64,000 bases of DNA from the NCBI RefSeq assembly GCF_001029105.3, contig NZ_CP011807.3:4836001-4900000 (forward strand), written 5' to 3'. Every line of letters starts with the position of its first letter. Position 1 is the first letter of the stretch. The notes under the pieces are model-generated. The model was given only the letters and a program-made list of their open reading frames with translations. It did no database searches and was not told the origin of the DNA. This DNA comes from Pandoraea faecigallinarum. GTDB taxonomy: Bacteria > Pseudomonadota > Gammaproteobacteria > Burkholderiales > Burkholderiaceae. A program made the translations under genes and the position numbers. Below are positions 9,985 to 20,349 of this stretch, one piece after another.

Positions 9985-10389
9985 TTAGATACGACGACGC
10001 TTCGGCGGGCGGCAGCCGTTGTGCGGGACCGGGGTCACGTCCGAAATGGCCGTGATCTTGATACCCAACGCATTCAGCGCACGAACCGCCGATTCGCGAC
10101 CCGGGCCCGGGCCCTTGATGCGAACTTCGAGGTTCTTCACACCATATTCCAGTGCCACACGGCCGGCCGACTCAGCAGCAACCTGGGCAGCAAAGGGGGT
10201 CGACTTGCGCGAACCCTTGAAGCCCTGGCCACCCGACGTCGCCCATGCCAGTGCATTGCCCTGACGATCGGTGATCGTGATGATGGTGTTGTTGAACGAA
10301 GCGTGGACGTGCACGACACCTTCGGCAACGCTCTTCTTGACCTTCTTGCGAACGCGCTGCGAAGCGGCGTTGTTCTGTTGCTTAGCCAT
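9985..10389 (-). CDS. rpsK: 30S ribosomal protein S11
   Basis: Platform protein of the 30S subunit near the mRNA exit site. It is 134 aa with the typical core [20 protein letters not shown] and the C-terminus [24 protein letters not shown] (close to [22 protein letters not shown] in the family). It lies 17 nt downstream of rpsM. A 151-nt gap with a new promoter follows before rpsD. Confidence 0.98.
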   Translation of the reverse strand: MAKQQNNAASQRVRKKVKKSVAEGVVHVHASFNNTIITITDRQGNALAWATSGGQGFKGSRKSTPFAAQVAAESAGRVALEYGVKNLEVRIKGPGPGRESAVRALNALGIKITAISDVTPVPHNGCRPPKRRRI

Positions 10390-10406
10390 GAGTTCCTATC
10401 CTCTGG

Positions 10407-10772
10407 TTACTTCTTCAGCGAGACGCCGGCCTTACGCGGACCCTTACGGGTACGCGCATTGGTACGGGTACGCTGACCGCGAAGCGGCAAGCCCTTGCGG
10501 TGACGCATACCACGATAGCAGCCCAGGTCCATCAGGCGCTTGATGCTCATGGTCACTTCACGGCGCAGGTCGCCTTCGACCGTCAGTTGACCCACTTGGT
10601 CACGCAGCTTTTCGAGATCGGCGTCGTCGAGGTCCTTGACCTTCTTCGAGTACGCCACGCCGGCGGCGTCGCAAATCTGGCGAGCGCGCGTGCGGCCGAC
10701 ACCGTAAATAGCCGTCAGGCCAATAGCGGTGTGCTGGTGGTTCGGGATGTTAACCCCTGCGATACGAGCCAT
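10407..10772 (-). CDS. rpsM: 30S ribosomal protein S13
   Basis: Head protein of the 30S subunit that contacts P-site tRNA and forms intersubunit bridges. It is 121 aa, starting [20 protein letters not shown]. Conserved [11 protein letters not shown] and the RNA-binding C-terminus ([20 protein letters not shown]) are present. It follows rpmJ by 35 nt. No separate promoter was seen in that gap, so it is probably read through from the spc part. Confidence 0.98.
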   Translation of the reverse strand: MARIAGVNIPNHQHTAIGLTAIYGVGRTRARQICDAAGVAYSKKVKDLDDADLEKLRDQVGQLTVEGDLRREVTMSIKRLMDLGCYRGMRHRKGLPLRGQRTRTNARTRKGPRKAGVSLKK

Positions 10773-10807
10773 TCGTAATTCCCCAACTAAATAGCGTTAA
10801 AGGCCGA

Positions 10808-10924
10808 TTAGCCCTGACGTTGCTTGTGGCGCGGATCCGAACTGCAGATCACGCGCAGCACGCCTTTGCGCTTCACAAACTTGCAATTGCGGCAGATGCA
10901 CTTAACAGATGCCAAAACTTTCAT
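10808..10924 (-). CDS. rpmJ: 50S ribosomal protein L36 (zinc-ribbon type)
   Basis: A 38-aa protein read directly from the bases: [20 protein letters not shown] and then a tail ending DPRHKQRQG. Cysteines at 11, 14 and 27 plus the histidine at 33 make it the zinc-binding (C+) form. It lies between infA (20 nt) and rpsM (35 nt), the usual position at the spc/alpha junction. No C-minus paralogue is in the window. Confidence 0.96.
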   Translation of the reverse strand: MKVLASVKCICRNCKFVKRKGVLRVICSSDPRHKQRQG

Positions 10925-10943
10925 GACAATTCCCTCTCTCTAA

Positions 10944-11162
10944 TCACTTCGCCCGGAAGACGATCCGCGCACGCGACAGATCGTAGGGCGTCAACTCTAC
11001 CGTCACCTTATCTCCGGGAAGGATGCGAATGTAGTGCATCCGCATCTTGCCGGAAATATGTCCGAGTACTACATGGCCATTTTCCAGCTTTACCCGGAAG
11101 GTGGCATTGGGGAGGTTTTCAAGGACCTCACCCTGCATTTGAATAACGTCGTCTTTCGACAT
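10944..11162 (-). CDS. infA: Translation initiation factor IF-1
   Basis: OB-fold factor that occupies the 30S A site and assists IF-2 and IF-3. It is 72 aa: [20 protein letters not shown], then the conserved [19 protein letters not shown] and the C-terminal RARIVFRAK. It sits 9 nt downstream of secY, as in many beta-proteobacteria. Many Burkholderiales carry a second infA elsewhere; none is seen here. Confidence 0.97.
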   Translation of the reverse strand: MSKDDVIQMQGEVLENLPNATFRVKLENGHVVLGHISGKMRMHYIRILPGDKVTVELTPYDLSRARIVFRAK

Positions 11163-11171
11163 GATCCAGGA

Positions 11172-12509
11172 TCAGCGAAGCGTCATGTTATTGCCGCCCT
11201 TGAAATTCGCCTTACGGAGCAGCGACTCATATTGTTGCGACATCACATACGACTGCACTTGCGCCATGAAGTCCATCGTCACCACCACGATAATCAGCAG
11301 TGAGGTTCCACCGAAGTAGAACGGGACATTCCAACGCAGCACCAGGAACTCAGGCAGCAAACACACCAAGGTGACATAAGCTGCGCCGGCCAGTGTGAGA
11401 CGCGTCAGGATCTTGTCGATATACCGCGCCGTCTGGTCGCCCGGACGAATCCCCGGGACAAACGCTCCGCTCTTCTTCAGGTTCTCGGCGGTCTCCTTGC
11501 TGTTGAACACCAGTGCGGTGTAGAAGAAGCAGAAGAACACGATCGCCAGTGCGTAGAGCATCACGTAGATCGGCTGCCCCGGCGACAACTTCGCCGCGAT
11601 ATCCTTGAGCCAGCGCGCGTTATCCCCCGCGCCGAACCAATTCGCGATCGTTGCCGGGAACAGAATGATCGACGATGCAAAGATCGGCGGAATCACGCCT
11701 GCCATGTTCAGCTTGAGCGGCAGGTGCGAAGCCTGGCCGCCGTACACCTTGTTGCCGACCTGACGCTTGGCGTAGTTCACAAGGATCTTGCGCTGACCCC
11801 GCTCGACGAACACGACGAAGAACGTTACGAGCACCACCAGAACACAGATCACGATCGCCGAGAACGGACCGATCGAACCGGTGCTGACTAGCTCGAACAA
11901 GCCACCCACAGCGTTCGGCAAACCGGCCGCGATACCACCGAAAATGATGATCGAGATACCGTTACCGAGGCCGCGTTCGGTGATCTGTTCACCCAGCCAC
12001 ATCAGGAACATCGTGCCGGTCACGAGCGTGATCACCGTCGTCAGGCGGAACCACATGCCCGGATCGACGACGAGCCCCGGCTCGCTCTCCAACGTCACCG
12101 CAATCGCAGCTGCCTGGAAGAGCGCAAGTACCACCGTGAAATACCGGGTGTACTGCGTGATCTTGCGTTGTCCGGCCTGACCTTCCTTACGCAATGCTTC
12201 CAATTGCGGCGAAACCATCGCCAACAACTGCATGATGATCGACGCCGAAATGTACGGCATGATCCCCAGCGCGAAGATCGTGAAACGCGACAACGCACCG
12301 CCAGAGAACATGTTGAACATGCCCAGGATCCCGCCCGACTGGCGCTGGAACAACTGCGCCAGCTGATCGGGGTCGATGCCCGGCACCGGGATATGCGCAC
12401 CAATACGGTAGACGATCAACGCCAGCAGCAGGAAAACCAGCCGCCGGCGCAGATCCGCATACTTCGGGCCCTGCGTACCAGGCTTAGCGAGATTAGGAGA
12501 CTTGGCCAA
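11172..12509 (-). CDS. secY: Preprotein translocase subunit SecY
   Basis: Channel-forming subunit of the Sec translocon in the inner membrane. It is 445 aa with ten predicted transmembrane helices. Hallmarks include [13 protein letters not shown], the plug region [20 protein letters not shown], and the cytosolic C5-loop motif [15 protein letters not shown]. The start is a TTG (TTGGCCAAG at 12509), supported by GGAG 6 nt upstream; no ATG lies at an equivalent place. It is followed 9 nt later by infA and preceded 23 nt by rplO, the normal end of the spc operon. Confidence 0.97.
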   Translation of the reverse strand: MAKSPNLAKPGTQGPKYADLRRRLVFLLLALIVYRIGAHIPVPGIDPDQLAQLFQRQSGGILGMFNMFSGGALSRFTIFALGIMPYISASIIMQLLAMVSPQLEALRKEGQAGQRKITQYTRYFTVVLALFQAAAIAVTLESEPGLVVDPGMWFRLTTVITLVTGTMFLMWLGEQITERGLGNGISIIIFGGIAAGLPNAVGGLFELVSTGSIGPFSAIVICVLVVLVTFFVVFVERGQRKILVNYAKRQVGNKVYGGQASHLPLKLNMAGVIPPIFASSIILFPATIANWFGAGDNARWLKDIAAKLSPGQPIYVMLYALAIVFFCFFYTALVFNSKETAENLKKSGAFVPGIRPGDQTARYIDKILTRLTLAGAAYVTLVCLLPEFLVLRWNVPFYFGGTSLLIIVVVTMDFMAQVQSYVMSQQYESLLRKANFKGGNNMTLR

Positions 12510-12532
12510 TGATGGCTCCGGGGTGTCCTAAC

Positions 12533-12967
12533 TTACTCAGCGACCGAACCGCCAGCCGCCTGAATTGCCGTGAGCGCACCCTTGGTGACACCCAGACCCT
12601 TCACAACGACCTTGCGGGTGATCTCGCCTGCGGCGATGATCTTGGCCGACAGCGACAGTTCGCTCACCAGACCGGCCTGCTTCAGAACCAGCAGATCGAT
12701 TTCGTCGACCGGCAGGTTGTTCAGGTCCGACAGGCGAACTTCGCCCACGAAACGGCGCGTCAGCGACTTGAAGCCACGCTTGGGCAGTCGACGTTGCAGC
12801 GGCATTTGACCGCCTTCGAAGCCCACCTTGTGGAAGCCACCCGAACGCGACTTCTGCCCCTTGTGACCACGGCCGGCGGTTTTACCCAGACCCGAGCCGA
12901 TGCCACGGCCGACGCGGCGCTTGGCGTGCTTGGCGCCTTCTGCCGGCTTAATCGAATTCAATTCCAT
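12533..12967 (-). CDS. rplO: 50S ribosomal protein L15
   Basis: Late-assembling 50S protein. It is 144 aa, starting [20 protein letters not shown] and containing the glycine- and arginine-rich [20 protein letters not shown]. The C-terminal domain has [20 protein letters not shown]. It follows rpmD by 11 nt and precedes secY. Confidence 0.98.
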   Translation of the reverse strand: MELNSIKPAEGAKHAKRRVGRGIGSGLGKTAGRGHKGQKSRSGGFHKVGFEGGQMPLQRRLPKRGFKSLTRRFVGEVRLSDLNNLPVDEIDLLVLKQAGLVSELSLSAKIIAAGEITRKVVVKGLGVTKGALTAIQAAGGSVAE

Positions 12968-12978
12968 TTTGCCCTCGC

Positions 12979-13161
12979 TCAGTCGACGATCTTCACAAGG
13001 TACGAGACCTTGTTGATCATGCCCCGCACAGCGGGCGTATCCTGCAACTCGCTGACCGAATTGAGGCGACGCAGGCCCAGACCCTTGACGGTGGCGCGAT
13101 GTTCTTCGCGCGTACCGATCAGGCTCTTGACCAGCTTAACTTTCACAGTTTGCTGCGACAT
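12979..13161 (-). CDS. rpmD: 50S ribosomal protein L30
   Basis: Small 50S protein of 60 aa beginning [20 protein letters not shown], with the typical [14 protein letters not shown] and a [14 protein letters not shown] end. The start at 13161 was chosen over an upstream in-frame start at 13170 because it matches the family and leaves an 11-nt spacer after rpsE. Confidence 0.97.
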   Translation of the reverse strand: MSQQTVKVKLVKSLIGTREEHRATVKGLGLRRLNSVSELQDTPAVRGMINKVSYLVKIVD

Positions 13162-13172
13162 ATTGATCACCC

Positions 13173-13691
13173 TTAGCCGAGGATCTCTTCCACCGACTTG
13201 CCACGCTTAGCGGCGATGTCAGCAGGAGTCGATTGTTTCTTCAGGCCGTCGAGCGTGGCGCGGACCAGGTTGTACGGGTTCGTCGAGCCAAGGCTCTTCG
13301 TCACCACGTTGGTCACGCCCATCACCTCGAACACCGCGCGCATCGGGCCACCGGCGATCACACCGGTACCGTCCTTCGCCGGCGACATCAGGACGCGCGA
13401 GGCGCCGTGCTGGCCGAGAACGTTGTGTTGAAGGGTGCCGTTCTTCAGAGCAACCTTGAACATGTTGCGGCGGGCTTGTTCCATTGCCTTTTGAACGGCA
13501 ACCGGGACTTCCTTCGCCTTGCCCTTGCCCATGCCGATGCGGCCATCGCCGTCACCAACCACGGTCAACGCGGCAAAACCGAGAATACGGCCACCCTTCA
13601 CAACCTTCGTGACACGGTTGACCGCGATCATCTTCTCGCGAAGGCCGTCGTCGCGTTCGTCAGCCTGAACTTTCGCTTGCATCTTTGCCAT
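13173..13691 (-). CDS. rpsE: 30S ribosomal protein S5
   Basis: Shapes the mRNA entry tunnel and affects decoding fidelity. It is 172 aa with the N-terminal dsRNA-binding-like domain ([20 protein letters not shown]) and conserved [15 protein letters not shown]. The C-terminal domain includes [20 protein letters not shown]. The loop linked to spectinomycin sensitivity ([11 protein letters not shown]) looks ordinary. Confidence 0.98.
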   Translation of the reverse strand: MAKMQAKVQADERDDGLREKMIAVNRVTKVVKGGRILGFAALTVVGDGDGRIGMGKGKAKEVPVAVQKAMEQARRNMFKVALKNGTLQHNVLGQHGASRVLMSPAKDGTGVIAGGPMRAVFEVMGVTNVVTKSLGSTNPYNLVRATLDGLKKQSTPADIAAKRGKSVEEILG

Positions 13692-13704
13692 GACGGATCC
13701 TTAC

Positions 13705-14070
13705 TTAGAACTTGAGGCCGGCTTCACGAGCAGCGTCGGCCAGAGCCTTGACGCGACCGTGATAGCGGAAGCCCGAGCGGTCGAAAGCCACGCTTTCGAT
13801 GCCGGCAGCCTTCGCCTTTTCGGCGATACGACGACCGATCAATGCAGCAGCGGCAGCGTTGCCACCCTTGCCTTCCTTGTCGCCCAGTTCCTTGCGCACT
13901 TCGGCTTCCAGCGTCGAAGCGCTGGCCAGCACTTGCGTGCCGTCTTCCGAGAAAACCTGCGCGTAAATGTGCACGTTGGTGCGATGCACGGAAAGGCGAT
14001 GCACCTTTTGAGCTGCCAGCTTGATACGAGTCTGGCGAGCGCGGCGCACACGAGATTGTTTCTTGTCCAT
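13705..14070 (-). CDS. rplR: 50S ribosomal protein L18
   Basis: 5S rRNA-binding protein of the central protuberance. It is 121 aa from the ATG at 14070 ([20 protein letters not shown]); the preceding in-frame start at 14079 adds only three residues. The core [20 protein letters not shown] and the end [20 protein letters not shown] match the family. Confidence 0.98.
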   Translation of the reverse strand: MDKKQSRVRRARQTRIKLAAQKVHRLSVHRTNVHIYAQVFSEDGTQVLASASTLEAEVRKELGDKEGKGGNAAAAALIGRRIAEKAKAAGIESVAFDRSGFRYHGRVKALADAAREAGLKF

Positions 14071-14081
14071 GTTTCGCACCC

Positions 14082-14615
14082 TTACTTCTTCTTGGTTTCC
14101 TTGAGGATCACCACCTCGTCCGCATAGCGGACACCCTTGCCCTTGTAGGGCTCGGGCGGACGGTAACCGCGAACTTCCGCAGCCACTTGTCCGATGCGTT
14201 GCTTATCAACGCCCTTGATGATGATCTCCGTCTGCGTCGGGGTCTCTGCCTTAACGCCTTCCGGCATGGCATGCACGACATCGTGCGAGAAACCCAGCTC
14301 GAGCTTCAGGTTGTTACCTTCAGCCTTGGCACGGTAACCCACGCCAACGAGTTGCAGCTTCTTTTCGAAACCCTTGCTCACACCGGTCACCATGTTGTTG
14401 ACCAGCGCACGTTCCGTACCATACAGCGCATTCGCTTCACGGCTTTCGTCGGCCGGTGCGAAAGTGATGGTGCCGTCTTCAATCTTGACGCTCACGAGGG
14501 CATTCACGCCGCGGGTCAACGAACCCAGGGCACCCTTGACCGTCAGTACATTGCCAGCCAGCGTTGCTTCAACGCCCTTCGGCAGTGCAATGGGACTCTT
14601 ACCTACTCGAGACAT
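14082..14615 (-). CDS. rplF: 50S ribosomal protein L6
   Basis: Two-domain 50S protein near the factor-binding site. It is 177 aa, starting [20 protein letters not shown], with the signature [20 protein letters not shown] at the C-terminus. It lies 15 nt after rpsH and 11 nt before the rplR start. Confidence 0.98.
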   Translation of the reverse strand: MSRVGKSPIALPKGVEATLAGNVLTVKGALGSLTRGVNALVSVKIEDGTITFAPADESREANALYGTERALVNNMVTGVSKGFEKKLQLVGVGYRAKAEGNNLKLELGFSHDVVHAMPEGVKAETPTQTEIIIKGVDKQRIGQVAAEVRGYRPPEPYKGKGVRYADEVVILKETKKK

Positions 14616-14630
14616 TTCAACTCTCCTCGG

Positions 14631-15026
14631 TTAGGCCACGTAGCAGATGACTTCGCCGCCCACGCCAGTGGCGCGTGCCTTGCGATCCGTCATCACGCCC
14701 TTCGGGGTCGAGACGATTGCAACGCCCAGGCCGTTCATGACCTGCGGGATGTCGTTGCGGCTCTTGTACACACGCAGACCCGGGCGCGAAACGCGCTCGA
14801 GGCGCTCGATCACCGGACGGCCAGCGTAGTACTTCAGTGCAATGTTCAGCACCGGCTTGGTTTCTTCTGCTTCAACCGCGAAATCTTCGATATAGCCTTC
14901 GTCCTTCAGGACCTTGGCGATCGAGACCTTCAGCTTGGACGAGGGCATCTTCACCGATGCCTTCTCAACCATCTGAGCGTTGCGGATGCGAGTCAGCATA
15001 TCGGCGATAGGATCGCTCATGCTCAT
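14631..15026 (-). CDS. rpsH: 30S ribosomal protein S8
   Basis: Primary 16S rRNA-binding protein; in E. coli it is the translational repressor of the spc operon. It is 131 aa, starting [20 protein letters not shown], and ends with the conserved [20 protein letters not shown]. The second Met (two codons in) could also be used. Confidence 0.98.
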   Translation of the reverse strand: MSMSDPIADMLTRIRNAQMVEKASVKMPSSKLKVSIAKVLKDEGYIEDFAVEAEETKPVLNIALKYYAGRPVIERLERVSRPGLRVYKSRNDIPQVMNGLGVAIVSTPKGVMTDRKARATGVGGEVICYVA

Positions 15027-15039
15027 GGTGCTTCTCCTA

Positions 15040-15345
15040 TTACCAGCTTGCTTTGGTCACGCCCGGGATTTCGCCACGGAAGGCGATTTCACGGATCTTG
15101 TTACGGGCCAGGCCGAATTTGCGGAACGTGCCGCGCGGACGACCGGTCAGCTCGCAACGATTGCGTTGACGCGTCGGGTTGGCGTTACGCGGCAGCTGTT
15201 GCAGCGCCAGACGTGCTTCATAACGCTCGTCTTCCGACTTGCTGGTGTCTTCGATGATCGCTTTGAGGTCAGCACGCTTGCCAGCGTACTTCGCCGCCAG
15301 ACGGGCGCGCTTCTTTTCGCGTTCGATAAGTGCCAGTTTAGCCAC
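15040..15345 (-). CDS. rpsN: 30S ribosomal protein S14 (zinc-independent type)
   Basis: 30S head protein. It is 101 aa, the long form without the CxxC zinc motif, starting [20 protein letters not shown], with [20 protein letters not shown] near the end. It follows rplE by 7 nt, the normal spc order. Confidence 0.98.
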   Translation of the reverse strand: MAKLALIEREKKRARLAAKYAGKRADLKAIIEDTSKSEDERYEARLALQQLPRNANPTRQRNRCELTGRPRGTFRKFGLARNKIREIAFRGEIPGVTKASW

Positions 15346-15352
15346 GATTACC

Positions 15353-15892
15353 TCAGTTACGGAACGGGAATTTGAACGCCGACAGAAGAGCCTTGGCTTC
15401 TTCGTCAGTCTTCGCAGTCGTGGTGATGCTGATGTTCAGACCACGCAGTGCGTCGATTTTGTCGTACTCGATTTCGGGGAAGATGATCTGTTCCTTCACA
15501 CCGATGTTGTAGTTGCCACGACCGTCGAACGCACGACCCGAAATACCGCGGAAGTCACGCACGCGCGGCAGCGCCACGGTGATGAAACGATCCAGGAATT
15601 CGAACATGCGCTCACCGCGCAGCGTCACCATCGTACCGATCGGGTAACCTTCGCGGATCTTGAAACCGGCGATAGCCTTGCGAGCCTTCGTCACCACCGG
15701 CTTCTGGCCGGCGATCTTCGTGAGGTCGCCAACGGCGTGCTCAATGATCTTCTTGTCAGCGACGGCTTGACCAAGGCCCATGTTCAGGGTGATCTTGGTG
15801 ATGCGCGGCACTTCCATGACGGACTTGTAACCGAACTGCTTCGTGAGCTCGGCGACAATCTTGTCCTTATAGAATTCTTGCAAACGGGCCAT
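15353..15892 (-). CDS. rplE: 50S ribosomal protein L5
   Basis: 5S rRNA-binding protein that contacts P-site tRNA. It is 179 aa, starting [20 protein letters not shown], with the conserved [20 protein letters not shown] and [20 protein letters not shown]. It is 19 nt downstream of rplX. Confidence 0.98.
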   Translation of the reverse strand: MARLQEFYKDKIVAELTKQFGYKSVMEVPRITKITLNMGLGQAVADKKIIEHAVGDLTKIAGQKPVVTKARKAIAGFKIREGYPIGTMVTLRGERMFEFLDRFITVALPRVRDFRGISGRAFDGRGNYNIGVKEQIIFPEIEYDKIDALRGLNISITTTAKTDEEAKALLSAFKFPFRN

Positions 15893-15911
15893 TATCTATA
15901 CTCCCTGCGAC

Positions 15912-16220
15912 TTAGGCACCGACGACCGCACCGGTCGTCTTGAGGAAGCGGACCTTCTTGCCGTCTTCGACCTTGATGCCCACGCGCGACGGCTTGCCAT
16001 TGGCATCCACCAGCGCCACGTTCGAAACGTGGATCGGCATCGTCTTGTCGACCACGCCACCTTGCGTGCCCTTCATCGGGTTCGGCTTGACGTGCTTCTT
16101 GGCAACGTTTACGCCCTCGACGACCAGCTTGTCACCATCAACGGCGAGAACCGTGCCACGCTTGGCCTTGTCCTTACCCGTCAGAACGATGACTTGGTCA
16201 CCCTTACGAATCTTGTTCAT
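15912..16220 (-). CDS. rplX: 50S ribosomal protein L24
   Basis: Assembly initiator of the 50S subunit. It is 102 aa with an N-terminal KOW motif ([20 protein letters not shown]) and the [20 protein letters not shown] segment. It lies 11 nt after rplN. Confidence 0.98.
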   Translation of the reverse strand: MNKIRKGDQVIVLTGKDKAKRGTVLAVDGDKLVVEGVNVAKKHVKPNPMKGTQGGVVDKTMPIHVSNVALVDANGKPSRVGIKVEDGKKVRFLKTTGAVVGA

Positions 16221-16231
16221 GTGTCGGCTCC

Positions 16232-16600
16232 TTACAGCACTTCCGGGGCCAGCGACACGATCTTCATGAAGCGTTCGGTACGCAGTTCACGCGTAACCGG
16301 CCCGAAGATACGGGTGCCGATCGGCTCAAGCTTGGTGTTAAGCAGCACGGCGGCATTGCCGTCGAATTTGACCAGCGAGCCGTCCTGGCGACGCACGCCC
16401 TTGGCGGTGCGCACGACCACTGCGTTGTAGATTTCGCCCTTCTTGACGCGACCACGCGGGGCAGCATCCTTGACGCTGACCTTGATGATGTCGCCAATGC
16501 CGGCGTAGCGACGCTTGGAGCCGCCCAGCACCTTGATGCACATCACTTCGCGCGCACCGGTGTTGTCGGCTACTTCGAGCCGGGTTTCAGTTTGAATCAT
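16232..16600 (-). CDS. rplN: 50S ribosomal protein L14
   Basis: Interface protein of the 50S subunit that joins the intersubunit bridges. It is 122 aa from the ATG at 16600 ([20 protein letters not shown]). A longer frame to 16666 lies inside the leader and has no family support. It contains the [18 protein letters not shown] core and ends EVL. It is the first gene after a 265-nt gap that carries a consensus promoter, so it opens a second transcription unit of the spc genes. Confidence 0.98.
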   Translation of the reverse strand: MIQTETRLEVADNTGAREVMCIKVLGGSKRRYAGIGDIIKVSVKDAAPRGRVKKGEIYNAVVVRTAKGVRRQDGSLVKFDGNAAVLLNTKLEPIGTRIFGPVTRELRTERFMKIVSLAPEVL

Positions 16601-16803
16601 GGTGTTATCTTCCCAACTTAATCCGACACCTGGGCGTCGGTCAGTCTTGGTCCCCGTCAGCACCAAAGGATGCCGTTTGGGTTGAGTCGTTCAAAAGTGG
16701 ACAACCTTGCTACCTCGTCCAGACCCGTAGAGGATACGAATCGGCTTCGGAAGCCATCCACTCCCTTGCGAAACCAAAGACCGGTTTTGGCGAAAGAAGC
16801 GGA

Positions 16804-16841
16804 AAGTCCGGAATTATACAATGATAATTCCGGACTTGCAA
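16804..16841 (-). promoter_or_regulatory. Internal spc promoter before rplN with palindrome on the -10
   Basis: On the minus strand a TTGCAA -35 (16836-16841), a 17-nt spacer and a perfect TATAAT -10 (16813-16818) give a near-consensus sigma-70 promoter starting near 16805. It is overlaid by a perfect 14-bp inverted repeat, AAGTCCGGAATTAT / ATAATTCCGGACTT (16804-16817 with 16824-16837, 6-nt loop), which covers the -10 and reaches the edge of the -35. This layout could be an operator; that is inferred. Confidence 0.7.
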
Positions 16842-16865
16842 GTCAAGCCTTCGCTTCAGACTGCC

Positions 16866-17138
16866 TTAGATGATACGGGCAGCTTCCACGAGACGGGCAA
16901 CCGTCCAGGCCTTGGTCTTCGACAGCGGGCGGGATTCTTGAATCTCGACCAGGTCGCCTTCCTTGTACTGGTTGGTTTCATCGTGTGCGTGGTACTTCTT
17001 CGAGCGCACGATGTACTTGCCGTAGAGCGGGTGCTTCATTTGACGCTCGATCAGCACGGTAACCGTCTTGTCCATCTTATCGCTGACAACGCGACCAACG
17101 AGGGTGCGCTTCAGCGAAGTCTTAGCGGTATCGTTCAT
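16866..17138 (-). CDS. rpsQ: 30S ribosomal protein S17
   Basis: OB-fold 16S rRNA-binding protein. It is 90 aa with [20 protein letters not shown] and the [20 protein letters not shown] core. Its start overlaps the rpmC stop by 4 nt (17135-17138), implying coupled translation. It is the last gene before the 265-nt gap and promoter ahead of rplN. Confidence 0.98.
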   Translation of the reverse strand: MNDTAKTSLKRTLVGRVVSDKMDKTVTVLIERQMKHPLYGKYIVRSKKYHAHDETNQYKEGDLVEIQESRPLSKTKAWTVARLVEAARII

Positions 17139-17329
17139 TTCTGGCTCGCCTTCTCAGTCAACACGGTACGCACACGCGCGATGTCCTTGCGCACCTTCTT
17201 CAGCTGGCTGGTGTTGCTCAGCTGTTGGGTGCCCGCTTGCATGCGAAGACCGAATTGGGCCTTCAACAGATCCGACAGTTCCTTGTTCAGGCCGTCGACA
17301 TCCTTGGCACGAAGTTCGGATGCTTTCAT
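17135..17329 (-). CDS. rpmC: 50S ribosomal protein L29
   Basis: Small helical 50S protein at the tunnel exit, 64 aa: [20 protein letters not shown], then [20 protein letters not shown] and [14 protein letters not shown]. It follows rplP by 14 nt and overlaps rpsQ by 4 nt. Confidence 0.98.
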   Translation of the reverse strand: MKASELRAKDVDGLNKELSDLLKAQFGLRMQAGTQQLSNTSQLKKVRKDIARVRTVLTEKASQK

Positions 17330-17343
17330 TTCAAATTCTCCCT

Positions 17344-17760
17344 TCAGGCGCCAAGGCGACGTACGAAGAACGTCGTCTGAATCGGCAGCTTGGCCGCGGC
17401 CAGGCGGAACGCCTCGCGCGCCAGCGCTTCATCCACACCGTCCATTTCGTACAGCATCTTGCCCGGCTGAATCTCGGCGACGTAGTACTCCGGGTTACCC
17501 TTACCGTTACCCATACGCACTTCTGCCGGCTTTTGCGAGATCGGCTTGTCCGGGAAGATACGGATCCAGATACGGCCGCCACGCTTGATGTGGCGGGTCA
17601 TGGCACGACGAGCAGCTTCGATTTGACGAGCCGTCAGGCGACCACGACCGACCGCCTTCAGGCCGAATTCGCCGAACGACACTTCGTTGCCACGGGTGGC
17701 GACGCCAGTGTTACGGCCCTTCTGCTCTTTGCGATACTTTCTGCGTTTCGGTTGCAGCAT
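17344..17760 (-). CDS. rplP: 50S ribosomal protein L16
   Basis: Organises the A-site region of the 50S subunit. It is 138 aa, starting [20 protein letters not shown], with the [20 protein letters not shown] signature and [20 protein letters not shown]. Only 2 nt separate it from the rpsC stop. Confidence 0.98.
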   Translation of the reverse strand: MLQPKRRKYRKEQKGRNTGVATRGNEVSFGEFGLKAVGRGRLTARQIEAARRAMTRHIKRGGRIWIRIFPDKPISQKPAEVRMGNGKGNPEYYVAEIQPGKMLYEMDGVDEALAREAFRLAAAKLPIQTTFFVRRLGA

Positions 17761-17762
17761 GA

Positions 17763-18566
17763 TTATTCTCCAGTCTTGGCGTCGCCTTCAGGCTTGCCAG
17801 CCGGACGGCGTGCACCACCGCGCTTCGCACCGGCCTTGTCGCCAGCGTCGTCACGACGGGGGCGACGGTCGCCCGGACGCGCATTGCGGCGCGGACGCTT
17901 TTCTTCGGCCGGCTCTTCAGCCACCGGAGCGTCGTTGCGGCCCAGCGTGTCACCCTTGTACACCCACACCTTGATACCGATGATGCCGTACGTCGTCTTC
18001 GCTTCCGAGGTCGCGTAGTCGATGTCGGCGCGCAGGGTGTGCAGGGGCACACGACCTTCACGGTACCACTCGGTACGAGCGATTTCGATGCCGTTCAGAC
18101 GGCCAGCGCTCATGATCTTGATGCCCTGGGCACCCAGACGCATCGCGTTCTGCATCGCACGCTTCATTGCGCGACGGAACATGATACGGCGCTCGAGCTG
18201 CTGAGCAATCGAGTCGGCGATGAGCTGTGCATCGGTTTCCGGCTTGCGGATTTCTTCGATGTTCACGTGCACGGGCACGCCCATGCGCTTTTGCAGCTCA
18301 GCCTTGAGGATTTCGATGTCCTCGCCCTTCTTGCCGATCACAACGCCCGGACGCGAGCTGAAAATCGTGATACGTGCATTCTTGGCCGGACGCTCGATGA
18401 CCACGCGGCCAACCGAAGCGTTCTTCAGCTTCTTCTTCAGGTAATCGCGAACGCCGATATCTTCCTGCAGCATTTTCGCGAAATCCTGGTTGTTCGCGTA
18501 CCAACGCGAAGCCCAGTTACGACTGACAGCCAGACGGAAGCCAGTCGGATGAATTTTCTGTCCCAT
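17763..18566 (-). CDS. rpsC: 30S ribosomal protein S3
   Basis: Head protein with a KH domain that helps form the mRNA entry helicase site. It is 267 aa, starting [20 protein letters not shown], with the [20 protein letters not shown] motif. After the usual core, the last 50 residues are a low-complexity tail of alternating acidic and Arg/Pro-rich stretches ([20 protein letters not shown] and on), an extension seen in Burkholderiales S3. Confidence 0.98.
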   Translation of the reverse strand: MGQKIHPTGFRLAVSRNWASRWYANNQDFAKMLQEDIGVRDYLKKKLKNASVGRVVIERPAKNARITIFSSRPGVVIGKKGEDIEILKAELQKRMGVPVHVNIEEIRKPETDAQLIADSIAQQLERRIMFRRAMKRAMQNAMRLGAQGIKIMSAGRLNGIEIARTEWYREGRVPLHTLRADIDYATSEAKTTYGIIGIKVWVYKGDTLGRNDAPVAEEPAEEKRPRRNARPGDRRPRRDDAGDKAGAKRGGARRPAGKPEGDAKTGE

Positions 18567-18575
18567 CGTGACCCC

Positions 18576-18905
18576 TTAGTTGCCCAGCGTCACAGTGATG
18601 TGACAGGTTTGCTTCTCGATGCGGTTACCACGGCCCTTGGCGCGCGCGGTGAAACGCTTGAGCGAGGTCGCCTTGTCAACGTAGATGCCCTTGACGCGCA
18701 GCTCGTCGATGTCAGCACCTTCATTGTGCTCGGCGTTGGCGATAGCCGACTCCAGCACCTTCTTGATGATGACCGCGGCCTTCTTCGGCGAGAAGGTCAG
18801 AACATTGAGCGCACGCTCCAGCGGCAGGCCGCGGATCTGGTCAGCGACCAGACGCGTCTTCTGCGCCGAGATACGGGCACCGCGATGAATTGCTTTCACT
18901 TCCAT
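18576..18905 (-). CDS. rplV: 50S ribosomal protein L22
   Basis: Lines the exit tunnel; its beta-hairpin is the macrolide-sensitive constriction. It is 109 aa from the ATG at 18905 ([20 protein letters not shown]). The frame is open further upstream, into rpsS, without family similarity. It ends [20 protein letters not shown], with no change visible in the hairpin. Confidence 0.98.
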   Translation of the reverse strand: MEVKAIHRGARISAQKTRLVADQIRGLPLERALNVLTFSPKKAAVIIKKVLESAIANAEHNEGADIDELRVKGIYVDKATSLKRFTARAKGRGNRIEKQTCHITVTLGN

Positions 18906-18915
18906 GATCGGCCCC

Positions 18916-19191
18916 TTATTTCTTCGCCTTCTTGTCGGCCGCATGGCCCTTGAAGGTACGGGTGAGAGCGAACTCACCCAGCTTGTGGCCGACCATGTTT
19001 TCCGTCACGTACACCGGCACGTGTTGACGGCCATTGTGCACAGCGATCGTCAGACCGATGAAATCGGGCAGGACGGTCGAACGGCGCGACCAGGTCTTGA
19101 TCGGCTTCTTGTCACGCGATGCGGCTGCTGCTTCCACCTTCTTCAGCAGATGAGCGTCGCAAAACGGACCTTTTTTAACAGAACGAGTCAT
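18916..19191 (-). CDS. rpsS: 30S ribosomal protein S19
   Basis: 30S head protein that contacts S13. It is 91 aa, starting [20 protein letters not shown], with [20 protein letters not shown] and [20 protein letters not shown]. It is tightly packed between rplB (13 nt) and rplV (10 nt). Confidence 0.98.
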   Translation of the reverse strand: MTRSVKKGPFCDAHLLKKVEAAAASRDKKPIKTWSRRSTVLPDFIGLTIAVHNGRQHVPVYVTENMVGHKLGEFALTRTFKGHAADKKAKK

Positions 19192-19204
19192 TTGCTAGCT
19201 CCAA

Positions 19205-20032
19205 TTAACGCTTCTTGCGACGCTGAACGATCATGCTGTCGGTGCGCTTGGTCGAGCGGGTACGCTTACCCTTGGTATGCTGACCCCACGGGCTGACCGG
19301 ATGACGACCAGCAGCCGTACGACCTTCACCACCACCGTGCGGGTGATCCACCGGGTTCATCGCCACACCGCGAACGGTCGGGCGAATACCGCGCCAACGC
19401 TTGGCACCGGCCTTGCCCAATTGGCGCAGGCTGTGCTCTTCATTGCCGACTTCACCGATGGTGGCGCGGCACTCGATGTGCACGCGACGCACTTCACCCG
19501 AACGCAGACGCACTTGAGCGTACGTGCCTTCGCGTGCCAGCAGCATGGCGGACGTACCAGCGGCACGGGCGATTTGTGCGCCCTTGCCCGGCAGCAGTTC
19601 GATGCCGTGGATCGTCGTACCGACCGGAATGTTACGGATCGGCAGCGTGTTGCCAGCCTTGATCGGAGCTTCCGAGCCGCTCACCACTTGCTGGCCGACG
19701 GTCATGCCCTTCGGTGCAAGGATGTAACGACGCTCGCCGTCGGCGTAGCACAGCAGTGCGATGTTCGCGCTGCGATTCGGATCGTACTCAAGACGCTCGA
19801 CCTTCGCCGTGATGCCGTCCTTGTTGCGACGGAAGTCGACGATACGGTAGTGCTGCTTGTGACCGCCACCCATATGACGGGTGGTGATGTGACCGTTGTT
19901 GTTACGGCCAGCGGTCTTGCTCTTGGTATCGAGCAGCGGGGCGAACGGCTTGCCCTTATGCAGATCCTTGTTGACGACCTTGACCAGCGAACGGCGGCCC
20001 GGCGACGTCGGTTTCGTTTTGACGAGTGCCAT
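19205..20032 (-). CDS. rplB: 50S ribosomal protein L2
   Basis: Highly conserved 50S protein at the peptidyl-transferase periphery, needed for subunit association. It is 275 aa, starting [20 protein letters not shown]. The functional loop [20 protein letters not shown] carries the conserved histidine. It lies 2 nt after the rplW stop. Confidence 0.98.
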   Translation of the reverse strand: MALVKTKPTSPGRRSLVKVVNKDLHKGKPFAPLLDTKSKTAGRNNNGHITTRHMGGGHKQHYRIVDFRRNKDGITAKVERLEYDPNRSANIALLCYADGERRYILAPKGMTVGQQVVSGSEAPIKAGNTLPIRNIPVGTTIHGIELLPGKGAQIARAAGTSAMLLAREGTYAQVRLRSGEVRRVHIECRATIGEVGNEEHSLRQLGKAGAKRWRGIRPTVRGVAMNPVDHPHGGGEGRTAAGRHPVSPWGQHTKGKRTRSTKRTDSMIVQRRKKR

Positions 20033-20034
20033 GA

Positions 20035-20349
20035 TTACTTGGCCTCCGCTTCAAAATTGATTTCCTGGCCCGGCTTCAAGCTCACGTAAGCCTTCTTCTC
20101 GTGGTCGCGACGACCCATGAAGCGGCCAAAGCGCTTTTGCTTGCCCTTACGGTTCAGGATTTGCACCGACTCGACTTCAACCTTGAAGAGAAGCTCAACA
20201 GCAGCCTTCACTTCTTGCTTGTTCGCGTCGCGTGCAACTTGGAACACCACTTGTTCATTCTTGTCAGCCACCAGCGTCGCCTTCTCGGAGATCACCGGCG
20301 CGAGCAAGACCTGGTACAGACGATGGTCGTTTTTACGCACGTCGCTCAT
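20035..20349 (-). CDS. rplW: 50S ribosomal protein L23
   Basis: Exit-tunnel protein that docks trigger factor and SRP. It is 104 aa with [20 protein letters not shown] and [20 protein letters not shown]. Its start overlaps the rplD stop by 4 nt (20346-20349), so translation is likely coupled. Confidence 0.98.
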   Translation of the reverse strand: MSDVRKNDHRLYQVLLAPVISEKATLVADKNEQVVFQVARDANKQEVKAAVELLFKVEVESVQILNRKGKQKRFGRFMGRRDHEKKAYVSLKPGQEINFEAEAK

